From positions 310,001-374,000 of the forward strand of contig CAWJMD010000003.1 in the NCBI GenBank assembly GCA_963843835.1: a DNA stretch of 64,000 nucleotides, read 5' to 3'. The notes beneath the pieces are model-generated. The model was not told the origin of the DNA. It saw only the letters and a list, made by a program, of their open reading frames with translations, and ran no database searches. Numbering within the stretch: the first letter of the stretch is position 1; each line of letters opens with the position of its first letter. Position numbers and translations under genes: made by a program. Source of the stretch: CAWJMD01 sp963843835. GTDB taxonomy: Bacteria > Actinomycetota > Actinomycetes > Actinomycetales > CAWJMD01. Positions 1 to 6,951 of the stretch are shown one piece after another.

Positions 1-59
1 GTCCTTGAGCACGTCGTGCGGATGGCGGGAGTGAACCAACGAGGCCCACGGAAGTCGAG

Positions 60-89
60 CGGCCGAACGGGTGAGACCCCCCTCGGCCG
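60..89 (-). terminator. possible hairpin terminator behind tRNA-Ala
   Basis: A 7-bp inverted repeat (CGGCCGA at 60-66, TCGGCCG at 83-89) with a 16-nt loop lies just past the 3' end of the leftward tRNA. There is no T tract, which is common in high-GC actinobacteria, so function is inferred from position only. Confidence 0.35.
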
Positions 90-99
90 ACCTGGTGGG

Positions 100-172
100 T
101 GGAGCTGAGGGGACTCGAACCCCTGACCCCCTCGTTGCGAACGAGGTGCGCTACCAGCTGCGCCACAGCCCC
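100..172 (-). tRNA. tRNA-Ala (anticodon CGC)
   Basis: Read on the minus strand, the sequence folds as a cloverleaf. A 7-bp acceptor pairs 166-172 with 101-107 and includes one G-U. The anticodon stem is CCTCG/CGAGG and its 7-nt loop TTCGCAA gives anticodon CGC, which reads the alanine codon GCG. The T arm contains GGTTCGAGTCC. The discriminator base is A at 100 and CCA is not encoded. It lies downstream of sepX on the same strand. Confidence 0.95.
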
Positions 173-252
173 ATGAAGCGGTGCACAGGCTAACACCGGG
201 GCCTGGACGGTTCGTCACCGGTGCGCGCCCGACGATCGGCGCGACCCGGCGG

Positions 253-1101
253 TCAGGCCCCGACGGCGCGCCGGTGGGCCGGCGGCGCGTACGTGGGGAT
301 GTCGTCCTCGTCCACCTCGGGCCGGACGTGACCGACGGGCTCGACGGGCTCGACCGGCTCGACCGAGGTGTCGCGCCAGTCCGCGTACCAGCGCGTGACC
401 TGGTCGAGCTCGACCCTCTCGCGTGGACGCGGGACCTCGTCCTTCAGCAGGTACGCCGGCAGCGGCACGGGGACGGGGGTCCACTCACCGGGCAGCGACT
501 CGCGCGACGCGGCCCCGGCGGGCTCCACCGCCGCGACCGGCGCGGCGTCGGCCCCCTCGCCGTCGACGTCAGCGCGACCCAGCAGCGAGCCGTTCGCGAG
601 CACGACCGACGAGGGGTCGAGCACGGCGGAGGACCCCTGCCGCCGCAGGGTGCGGGCACGTCGCCGCGCACGGGCCCGAAGCCCCACCAGGACTCCCGCA
701 GCGGCGGCGCACGCCGCGACGGGGGCCCACGCCGGCGCCAGGGCCAGCGCGGCGAGTGCCACCGTCCCCGGGACCGCGACGAGGCTCACCACGAGGAGGG
801 TCGCCGCCACCGCGGCGACCAGCGGGAAGCGGGCGCGGCCACGATCGGCCGCGACCTCGACCAGCGGCTCGTCGTTCTCGATGGCGAGAGGGGGCCTCGG
901 CGGCGTCAGCAGGTAGGACGGTGCCGCCGGGCGGTCCGACCGGTCGGGCACGTCCTCGCGGCGGTCGAGCACGCGCATCGCCGTGGAGAAGCGGTCGTTG
1001 AAGCGCGAGGCGGACAGGTGCTCGCGCCGCCGGACCCAGCTGGGCACGAGGTAGGCGAGCCACAGCCCGATGACGACGAGGAAGATGAGGCTGCTGTCCA
1101 C
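253..1101 (-). CDS. sepX: SepX/GlpR-type divisome membrane protein
   Basis: 282 aa. The GTG start at 1101 gives an N terminus beginning VDSSLIFLVVIGLWLAYLVP, one membrane helix (about residues 3-20). It is followed by a basic segment (SWVRRREH), a cytoplasmic stretch, a second hydrophobic region at about 95-145 and an acidic, proline-rich tail with VEP repeats. This matches the actinobacterial family called SepX in Streptomyces and GlpR in Corynebacterium. There it recruits the MoeA-like protein Glp to the FtsZ ring. The expected partner (moeA/glp), galU and a RimJ-like acetyltransferase lie upstream on the same strand, as in other actinobacteria. The molecular role is taken from the family. 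A 9-bp-phased triple repeat lies upstream at 1166-1192. Confidence 0.85.
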   Translation of the reverse strand: MDSSLIFLVVIGLWLAYLVPSWVRRREHLSASRFNDRFSTAMRVLDRREDVPDRSDRPAAPSYLLTPPRPPLAIENDEPLVEVAADRGRARFPLVAAVAATLLVVSLVAVPGTVALAALALAPAWAPVAACAAAAGVLVGLRARARRRARTLRRQGSSAVLDPSSVVLANGSLLGRADVDGEGADAAPVAAVEPAGAASRESLPGEWTPVPVPLPAYLLKDEVPRPRERVELDQVTRWYADWRDTSVEPVEPVEPVGHVRPEVDEDDIPTYAPPAHRRAVGA

Positions 1102-1165
1102 GGTAGGGAACGCTAGGGCGCCGCACGTGCCCGCCCGGGCATCCGCTGCGGTGTGTCGCTGAAGC

Positions 1166-1192
1166 GACAGGTGTTTCTCGTGTGACTGGTGT
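1166..1192 (-). promoter_or_regulatory. three 9-bp direct repeats upstream of sepX/glpR
   Basis: On the minus strand, three consecutive 9-mers read ACACCAGTC, ACACGAGAA and ACACCTGTC. They share the core ACACSWG in exact 9-bp phase. They lie between the acetyltransferase stop (1197) and the sepX start (1101). The phasing suggests a protein that binds direct repeats, or repeated promoter-proximal sites. The binding protein is unknown. Confidence 0.4.
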
Positions 1193-1196
1193 GGTT

Positions 1197-1805
1197 TCAG
1201 GCGCTCCGGCCGGCCCGCCAGCGGTTCAGCAGCCCGCCGGTGACCTCGTCGGCCGTCAGCGCGAACGTGCGGTGGTCGCGCCAGGCGCCGTCGATGTGCA
1301 GGTAGCGCTCGCGCAGGCCCTCGTCGCGGAAGCCGAGCTTCTCGACCACCCGCAGGCTCGCGAGGTTCTCCGGCCGGATGTTCACCTCGACCCGGTGCAG
1401 CCCGAGCTCGAACAGGCAGTGGTCGGTCACCATGGCGACCGCGGTCGGCGCCACGTCTCGTCCCGCCATGGCCCGGTCCACCCAGTACCCGACCGCGCAG
1501 GAGCGCAGCGACCCCCACGCGATGCCGCCGACGCTGACCTGGCCGGCCAGCTCCCCGTCCAGCTCGATCGCGAGCGGAAGCCCCTGCCCCCGCCGCGCGC
1601 TGCGGTTCAGCTGGCGCACCATCGAGCCGTAGCCGCGCACCAGGTCGGCACCCTCGGGGCTGGTGGCCTCCCACGGCGAGAGCCAGTCCGCGTTCTGCGA
1701 GCGCAGGCGACGCCACACCCGCTTGTCACGCATCCGCAGGGGACGCAGGCGGACCCCCGAGTCGTCGTCCTCGAGCACGACGGGCCACCCGCTCAGCCTG
1801 ACCAC
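1197..1805 (-). CDS. RimJ/RimL-like GNAT N-acetyltransferase
   Basis: 202 aa from a GTG start at 1805, just after the mog stop codon (1810). It has the RimJ/RimL N-acetyltransferase layout: an N-terminal strand (WPVVLEDDDSGVRLRPL), a central region with VGYWVDRAMAGRDVAPTAV where acetyl-CoA is expected to bind, and a C-terminal LHRVEVNIRPENLASLRVVEKLGF motif typical of this GNAT group. The family acetylates protein N termini or small amines; the substrate here is unknown. Position between glp/moeA and sepX matches the rimJ slot of the conserved actinobacterial divisome locus. An upstream in-frame ATG would overlap mog by about 100 bp and give an unconserved leader. Confidence 0.85.
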   Translation of the reverse strand: MVRLSGWPVVLEDDDSGVRLRPLRMRDKRVWRRLRSQNADWLSPWEATSPEGADLVRGYGSMVRQLNRSARRGQGLPLAIELDGELAGQVSVGGIAWGSLRSCAVGYWVDRAMAGRDVAPTAVAMVTDHCLFELGLHRVEVNIRPENLASLRVVEKLGFRDEGLRERYLHIDGAWRDHRTFALTADEVTGGLLNRWRAGRSA

Positions 1806-1809
1806 CCGT

Positions 1810-2343
1810 TCATGGGGCGGCGGCGTCGCCGGAGGACGCGTGGTCGCCGCCGTGCACCTGGCTGACGGCGTGCGCGAGGACGGGTCCCAGTACGACGAGC
1901 CCGTCACGGCACCCGCCGGTCGACCCGGGCAGGTTCACGACGAGCGTCCGGCCGGCGAGGCCCGCCAGCCCCCGGGAGAGGGCCGCGGTCGGCACACCGT
2001 GCGCGACTCCGTGGTTCCGGATCGCCTCCGCCAGGCCGGGCACCTCGCGGTCGAGCAGCGGACGGGTCACCTCGGGCGTGAGGTCGCCGGGCGTCAGACC
2101 GGTGCCACCCGTCGTCAGAACCACGTCGTACCCCGCGTCGACCGCGGCACGCAGCGCCTCACCGACCGGGGCGCCGTCGCGCACCACGACCGGGCCGTCC
2201 ACGTCGAAGCCGAGTGCGCGCAGACCCTGGACGAGCACGGGGCCGCCCCTGTCCTCGTACACCCCGGCGGCGGCCCGGTTCGAGGCCGTCACCACCAGGG
2301 CGCGGCCCGCTGCGCCGGTGCCCTCACTCGGCCCGCCAGTCAC
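1810..2343 (-). CDS. mog: MogA/MoaB-type molybdopterin adenylyltransferase
   Basis: 177 aa from GTG 2343, overlapping the end of moaC by 20 nt. The family activates molybdopterin by adenylylation before molybdate insertion. The diagnostic motif TTGGTGLTPGDLTPE (about residues 77-91) and the NLPGS motif near 141 are intact. Together with moaC and moeA it gives three molybdenum-cofactor steps in one operon. The first 12 residues (PSEGTGAAG) look like linker, so the true start could be slightly downstream. Many actinobacteria keep moaB elsewhere, so its insertion between glp and the acetyltransferase is a local variation. Confidence 0.88.
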   Translation of the reverse strand: MTGGPSEGTGAAGRALVVTASNRAAAGVYEDRGGPVLVQGLRALGFDVDGPVVVRDGAPVGEALRAAVDAGYDVVLTTGGTGLTPGDLTPEVTRPLLDREVPGLAEAIRNHGVAHGVPTAALSRGLAGLAGRTLVVNLPGSTGGCRDGLVVLGPVLAHAVSQVHGGDHASSGDAAAP

Positions 2344-2815
2344 CGGACCGACCTCCGCTCTTGGCGACGACGCGCACGTCGCCGATCCGGGTCCTCTTGT
2401 CGATCGCCTTCACCATGTCGACCAGGGCGAGCGCCGCGACGGCCACGGCGGTCAGCGCCTCCATCTCGACGCCGGTCCGGTCGGCCGTCCGCACCGTCGC
2501 CTCGATCTCGACCCGGTCGTCGAGCACCGTGAGGTCGACCGCGACGGCGTGCACCGCGACCGGGTGGGCCAGCGGCACGAGCTCGGGAGTGCGCTTGGCC
2601 GCCTGGATGCCCGCCAGGCGAGCCACGGCCAGCGCGTCACCCTTCGGCACCCCGTCACCGCGCAGCGCCGCGACCACCTCGGCCGAGCAGGCGACGTGCC
2701 CGCGGGCGGTCGCCTCCCGCACGGTCACGTCCTTGGCGGAGACGTCCACCATCCGCGCGCTGCCCGCGTCGTCCAGGTGCGTCAGCCGCGGGCGGTCGCC
2801 GGAGGAGGTGGTCAT
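2324..2815 (-). CDS. moaC: cyclic pyranopterin monophosphate synthase MoaC
   Basis: 163 aa. MoaC converts the 3',8-cyclo-GTP product of MoaA to cyclic pyranopterin monophosphate, the first stable intermediate of molybdenum-cofactor synthesis. Family signatures are clear: LTHLDDAGSARMVDVSAKD at the N terminus, PLAHPVAVHAV in the middle, VEMEALTAVAVAALALVDM, and the C-terminal KRTRIGDVRVVAKSGGRSG containing the active-site Lys/Asp region. The ATG at 2815 overlaps the moeA stop at 2812 as ATGA, so the genes are translationally coupled. No moaA is present in this window. Confidence 0.93.
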   Translation of the reverse strand: MTTSSGDRPRLTHLDDAGSARMVDVSAKDVTVREATARGHVACSAEVVAALRGDGVPKGDALAVARLAGIQAAKRTPELVPLAHPVAVHAVAVDLTVLDDRVEIEATVRTADRTGVEMEALTAVAVAALALVDMVKAIDKRTRIGDVRVVAKSGGRSGDWRAE

Positions 2816-4056
2816 CGCCGGCCCCGCTCGAGCAACAGGCAGTCGACGGTGTCGCCGGCCCCGACGGCCGTGACGTCCTCCGGGACCATGGCCAGGGCGT
2901 TGGACGCGGCCAGGTCGGCCACCAGGTGCGAGCGCTGACCGCCGACCGGCCTGACGGTCCGGGCGTGCGGTGCGCCCTCGACGACCACGCGGGCGAACTG
3001 CCGCTTGCCCGCAGGCGACGACCACCCCTCGACGGCCGTCGCCGTGACGACGGGACGGTGCAGGCTCGACTCCCCCATCATCTTGCGGAGGGCGGGGCGC
3101 ACGAAGACCTCGAACGACACGTAGGCGCTGACGGGGTTGCCGGGCAGGGTCAGGATCGGGATGCCCACCGAGCCGTCCTCCAGGCGCCGGTCGCCGAGCC
3201 GGCCGAGGCCCTGCGGCATCCCCGGCTGCATCGCGACCTTGTCGAAGCGGACCGTCCCGAGGCGCGACAGCACCTCCTTGACGGTGTCGTAGGCCCCGGC
3301 GCTGACTCCCCCCGTGGTGATGATCATGTCCGCACGCGCGATCTGGTCCTCGAGGGCCTCGACGAGGGCGCCCGGTTCGTCGTCGACCATGGCCACGCGG
3401 TAGGCGATGGCCCCGGTGTCGGTCACGGCGGCCGCCAGCGCGTAGCTGTTGGAGTCGGGGATCTGCCCGTACGCCAGCGGTCGTCCGGGCTCGACGAGCT
3501 CGCTGCCGGTCGACATCACCACGACCCGGGGCCGCGGCCGGACGGCGACGCGCCCGTGTCCGGACGCCGCCAGCAGCCCGAGGTGTCGGGCGGTCAGACG
3601 CGTCCCCGAGCGCAGCAGCAGGTCACCCGGCACGACGTCCTCGCCCGCGGCCCGGACGTGGGCCCCGTCCTCGGGGGCCCGGTCGATGCGGACGAGGTCG
3701 GTGGCGCGGTTCGTCCACTCGACGGGGACGATGGCACCCGTCCCCGTGGGGACCGGTGCACCCGTCATGATGCGCACCGCCGTGCCCGGCGAGAGCGGAG
3801 GGACGTCCGTCGTCCCCGCCGGGATGTCCCCGACCACGGGGAGCGTGACCGGTGTCTGCTCCGAGGCCCGCGCGACATCGGCCGTCACCACGGCGTACCC
3901 GTCCATCCCGGAGTTGTCGAAGGGCGGCAGGGAGACGGCCGAGACCACGTCACCCACGAGGACGCAGTCGAGGGCGTCGGCGAGCGACAGCTCGATGGGC
4001 GCCAACGGCGCGACCAGCGTCAGGCAGTCGGCCAGGTGGTCGTCGACCGACCTCAC
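2812..4056 (-). CDS. moeA: MoeA/gephyrin-like molybdotransferase (Glp)
   Basis: 414 aa from GTG 4056, which overlaps the galU stop as GTGA. The domain order is that of MoeA: an N-terminal region with PPFDNSGMDGYAVV, a MoCF_biosynth domain with STGSELVEPG and ITTGGVSAGAYDTVKEVL, and a C-terminal beta-barrel with LPGNPVSAYVSFEVFVRP. MoeA inserts molybdate into adenylylated molybdopterin. In Corynebacterium the paralogue encoded next to the RimJ and GlpR genes (Glp) instead links FtsZ to GlpR. This gene occupies that slot but lies beside moaC and mog, so it may do either job or both. The active-site loops look intact. Confidence 0.9.
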   Translation of the reverse strand: MRSVDDHLADCLTLVAPLAPIELSLADALDCVLVGDVVSAVSLPPFDNSGMDGYAVVTADVARASEQTPVTLPVVGDIPAGTTDVPPLSPGTAVRIMTGAPVPTGTGAIVPVEWTNRATDLVRIDRAPEDGAHVRAAGEDVVPGDLLLRSGTRLTARHLGLLAASGHGRVAVRPRPRVVVMSTGSELVEPGRPLAYGQIPDSNSYALAAAVTDTGAIAYRVAMVDDEPGALVEALEDQIARADMIITTGGVSAGAYDTVKEVLSRLGTVRFDKVAMQPGMPQGLGRLGDRRLEDGSVGIPILTLPGNPVSAYVSFEVFVRPALRKMMGESSLHRPVVTATAVEGWSSPAGKRQFARVVVEGAPHARTVRPVGGQRSHLVADLAASNALAMVPEDVTAVGAGDTVDCLLLERGRR

Positions 4057-4991
4057 CCCGAGAAACCGCCCGCCACGTAGCCGGTCAGCCACTCGCGCAG
4101 GTCGGGACCCAGGTCCTCCCGGTCGGAGGCGATCCGCACGACCGCCTTGAGGTAGTCGAGCCGGTCACCGGTGTCGTAGCGGCGGCCACGGAACACGACC
4201 CCGCGCACGCCGCCACCGGCCTGCGGGTCGGTCTTCGCGAGCTCCTGCAGTGCGTCGGTGAGCTGGATCTCGCCGCCCCTGCCGGGGTCGGTCCGCTCGA
4301 GCACCTCGAAGACCGCCGGGTGCAGCACGTACCGGCCGATGATGGCCAGGTTGCTGGGCGCGTCGGCAGGGTCGGGCTTCTCGACGAGCCCGGTGACGGT
4401 GACGAGCTCTGCCCCCGCCGTCCCGGGCCCGTAGCTGCCGTCCGCGGACGGGGTCTCCTCGACCGCCGCGCACCCGTACAGGTTGACCTGCTCGGGCGGC
4501 ACCTCCATCAGGGCGACGACGCTGCCGCCGTGCTCGGCCTGCACCGCGACCATCGTCTCCAGCAGGTCGTCTCGGGCGTCGATCAGGTCGTCGCCGAGCA
4601 GCACCGCGAAGGGCTCGTCGCCCACGTGGCGGCGCGCGCACAGCACCGCGTGGCCGAGACCGCGTGGGTTGCCCTGCCGCACGTAGTGCACGTCGGCGAG
4701 CACCGCGGACGCCTTCACCTTCTCGAGCCGGGTGGTGTCGCCCTTCGCCTCCAGTGCCGCCTCGAGCTCCCAGGAGTGGTCGAAGTGGTCCTCGAGGGAG
4801 CCCTTGTTCCGCCCGGTGACGATCAGCACGTCCTCGAGCCCGGCGGAGACCGCCTCCTCGACGACGTACTGGATCGCCGGCTTGTCGACGACCGGCAGCA
4901 TCTCCTTGGGAGTGGCCTTCGTCGCCGGGAGGAACCGGGTGCCCAGACCAGCGGCCGGGATCACCGCCTTGCGCACTGCGGCGTGGGTCAT
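4053..4991 (-). CDS. galU: UTP-glucose-1-phosphate uridylyltransferase
   Basis: 312 aa, close to the usual GalU length. It makes UDP-glucose from UTP and glucose 1-phosphate for cell-wall glycans, glycogen and trehalose. The N-terminal nucleotide-binding signature AVIPAAGLGTRFLPATKATPK is intact, followed by KEMLPVVDKPAIQYVVEEA; LGDDLIDA holds the metal-binding Asp and GLVEKP is the expected sugar-binding loop. It is the first gene of the leftward operon ending at sepX. The order galU - glp/moeA - rimJ - glpR is conserved in actinobacteria. Confidence 0.95.
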   Translation of the reverse strand: MTHAAVRKAVIPAAGLGTRFLPATKATPKEMLPVVDKPAIQYVVEEAVSAGLEDVLIVTGRNKGSLEDHFDHSWELEAALEAKGDTTRLEKVKASAVLADVHYVRQGNPRGLGHAVLCARRHVGDEPFAVLLGDDLIDARDDLLETMVAVQAEHGGSVVALMEVPPEQVNLYGCAAVEETPSADGSYGPGTAGAELVTVTGLVEKPDPADAPSNLAIIGRYVLHPAVFEVLERTDPGRGGEIQLTDALQELAKTDPQAGGGVRGVVFRGRRYDTGDRLDYLKAVVRIASDREDLGPDLREWLTGYVAGGFSG

Positions 4992-5038
4992 GCCCGCAGG
5001 CTATCCACTCCCGGCCCAGCGGTCGCAGCGTCGGCCCC

Positions 5039-5305
5039 TCAGCACTCCCCGAGGGAGTGCCAGGTGGCAGGCCCGCAGACGCCGTCCCTGGCCAGGCCGG
5101 CTCGCACCTGCCACTTCTCGACCTCCACCTGCGTGGCCGCGCCGAATACCGAGTCGACGGTGAGCCGGGCCCCTCTCGCGTTCAGGTCCCGCTGCAGCAC
5201 GTTGACGGGGTATCCCGTGCTCCCCCGCCGCACGGTGCGCGGGCACGCTGTGGATGCTGTCGCCGCCGCCTCGCTGCCGGCGTCCGGCGCCTCGACCTGA
5301 CCCAT
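5039..5305 (-). CDS. small peptidoglycan-binding-domain protein
   Basis: 88 aa from the ATG at 5305, preceded by a GAGGGGTGG ribosome-binding site. The C-terminal 60 residues are one PG_binding_1 repeat (GYPVNVLQRDLNARGARLTV, then DSVFGAATQVEVEKWQ and GVCGPATWHSLG). This fold is normally found in secreted cell-wall hydrolases. No signal peptide or lipobox is visible and the N terminus (MGQVEAPDAGSEAAA) is unremarkable. Export is therefore uncertain; it could be a domain remnant or a non-classically exported protein. It lies between galU and the divergent cyclo-ligase gene. Confidence 0.7.
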   Translation of the reverse strand: MGQVEAPDAGSEAAATASTACPRTVRRGSTGYPVNVLQRDLNARGARLTVDSVFGAATQVEVEKWQVRAGLARDGVCGPATWHSLGEC

Positions 5306-5439
5306 TCGTCCACCCCTCACTGCCGGCCCCGGGGGCGCGGCCACCGTGACCGCGTCGGGCGTCCGACGTCACGGGCAGCACGGTAGGGCCCCCGCGGGTC
5401 GTCGCACCGGGTTATCCGACAGCACGCCACGATGGACGG

Positions 5440-6087
5440 GTGCCCACCCACCCCGACCCCGCCGCCGCCAAGTCGGAGGTGCGCCGCCGCGTCCGGGCCC
5501 GTCGCTCGGCCACACCGGTCGAGACGCACCGCGACCGCGGGGAGGACCTGCGCGCGACGGGGCTCGCGGTGGCGGCGCTCGTCGCGGCTCGCCGGGTCGC
5601 CGGCTACGTGGCGCTGCCCGGGGAGCCGGACCCCGCTCCCCTGCTCGACGCATTGCGCGCCGGCGGCGCCGACGTCGTCCTGCCGGTGCTGCCGGCCGTC
5701 GGCGGCGGGACCGCCGGAGACGTCGAACGTTCGGGAGTCCTCGGCTGGGCGGTGCACGACGGGGAGCTCGAGCCGGGGCCGCCCCTGGCGTCCGGACGCC
5801 GGATCGACCAGCCCACCGGGCCGGCAACGGCCGGCCTGGCCGACGTCGACGTCGTGCTCGTGCCGGCGCTCGCCGCGGACACGTCCGGGGCCCGGCTCGG
5901 GCAGGGCGGAGGCTGGTACGACCGCTCCCTCGCGACCCTCGGCACCCGGCGAGGGCGGCCGCTCCTCGTCGCCGTCGTCCACGACGAGGAGGTGCACGAC
6001 GCCGCAACCGACCCGTTGCCGGTGGAGCCGCACGACCTGCGGGTGGACGCCGTCCTCACGCCCGGCCGGTGGCTCGAGGTGCGGTGA
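5440..6087 (+). CDS. 5-formyltetrahydrofolate cyclo-ligase
   Basis: 215 aa from GTG 5440. It catalyses ATP-dependent conversion of 5-formyl-THF to 5,10-methenyl-THF, rescuing inhibitory folate. Evidence: the N-terminal KSEVRRRVRARR, the folate-pocket segment YVALPGEPDPAPLLDALR, and the signature GARLGQGGGWYDRSL (residues about 149-163). Divergent placement against galU is the arrangement remembered from M. tuberculosis (Rv0992c/Rv0993). Confidence 0.93.
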   Translation: MPTHPDPAAAKSEVRRRVRARRSATPVETHRDRGEDLRATGLAVAALVAARRVAGYVALPGEPDPAPLLDALRAGGADVVLPVLPAVGGGTAGDVERSGVLGWAVHDGELEPGPPLASGRRIDQPTGPATAGLADVDVVLVPALAADTSGARLGQGGGWYDRSLATLGTRRGRPLLVAVVHDEEVHDAATDPLPVEPHDLRVDAVLTPGRWLEVR

Positions 6088-6235
6088 CCCGGACGGCGAC
6101 GCGACCGGGCTGGACCTCGCCGTCGGTGTTGGTGTGGGCCTTGCGCCAGGCGAGAACGCCCGTAGGAACACCCGGTGCGGCGGTGATGGATCGGAGCGGC
6201 GGTGCAGAGGGCCGCGCGACGGTCCGTGAGCGTCG

Positions 6236-6652
6236 CTATGCGGAGGCCCTCAGGGGCTCGAGGGCGGCTAGGACGAGGTCGAGGCCGAAGAGGAACTCCT
6301 CTGCCGGGTCGTAGCCGGCAGCGACGAGCGCCGCGGCGGACTCGTTGAGGTAGGGGAACTCGTCAGGAGGAAGCTGGGGCAGGAAGACGTCCTCGGCCAT
6401 GTCCGCGAGCTCATCGGCGGTGTCGAACGGCAGGCTGGCCTCCTGCAGGGCGAACCCGTAGACGTAGCTGTCGAGCAACCAGTTGGCGTGCGTCGCCATC
6501 ACGACCGGGAAGCCAGCCCTCCGCAGGCAGGCGGTGACCGCTTCGCGGTGGCGCAGGTTCGCAGGCCCCGGCGATGTCCGCGACTCCATCAGGCCGATCG
6601 CCCACGGGTGGCGTGCGAGAACCTGTCGGGCGGATACCGCCCGCCGTCGCAT
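6236..6652 (-). pseudogene. TetR-family regulator, C-terminal half only
   Basis: Residues from about QVLARHPWAIGLMESRTSPG to the TAG at 6236 match the TetR_C (tetracycline-repressor-like) ligand-binding domain, including NWLLDSYVYGFALQEASLPF. The N-terminal helix-turn-helix is missing. Upstream of about 6640 the frame only reads antisense across a different gene remnant. Without a DNA-binding domain it cannot act as a repressor. The break point is shared with the plus-strand remnant at 6642-6821, so one deletion probably removed both 5' halves. An ATG at 6652 could allow translation of a truncated protein. Confidence 0.75.
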
Positions 6653-6821
6653 CGCCGACTGCCGCCTGCTGGGCCTGGTGGGCGGGAGCCTGCTGCTCGC
6701 CGCGGGGGTCGGCAACCTCGCGATCGCCGACGGCTCGGCGCTGGTCTTCGTCGGGCTCCTAGGGTTCGCCGCCTGGCTCGTCTGGCTGCTCGCGACCGGC
6801 GTGCGCCTCGTCCGGTCGTGA
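6642..6821 (+). pseudogene. membrane protein, C-terminal remnant (DUF4386-like)
   Basis: The plus frame from about 6642 to the TGA at 6821 encodes two hydrophobic helices (LLGLVGGSLLLAAGVGNLAI and ALVFVGLLGFAAWLVWLLAT) ending GVRLVRS. This resembles the last two helices of small multi-helix membrane proteins often encoded divergently from a TetR gene. Upstream sequence in the same frame is antisense to the TetR remnant, so the N-terminal helices are lost. Family assignment is tentative. Confidence 0.6.
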
Positions 6822-6951
6822 CCGAGATGAGGGCAGCGCCGAGGTCGCGCACGCCCCCACCGTCGATGCCGGGCCTCGTCGAACCCGACCGGTCGCAGAT
6901 CCAGATGGGACGGTAGGCACAGGGCTTCGATCCAACCGCCGCCGCACTGGC

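Noticed and set aside
6895..6945. TTCGATCC segment resembling a tRNA T loop, possible tRNA fragment or att site
   Set aside because: The flanking bases do not pair as a T stem and no other arms are found.
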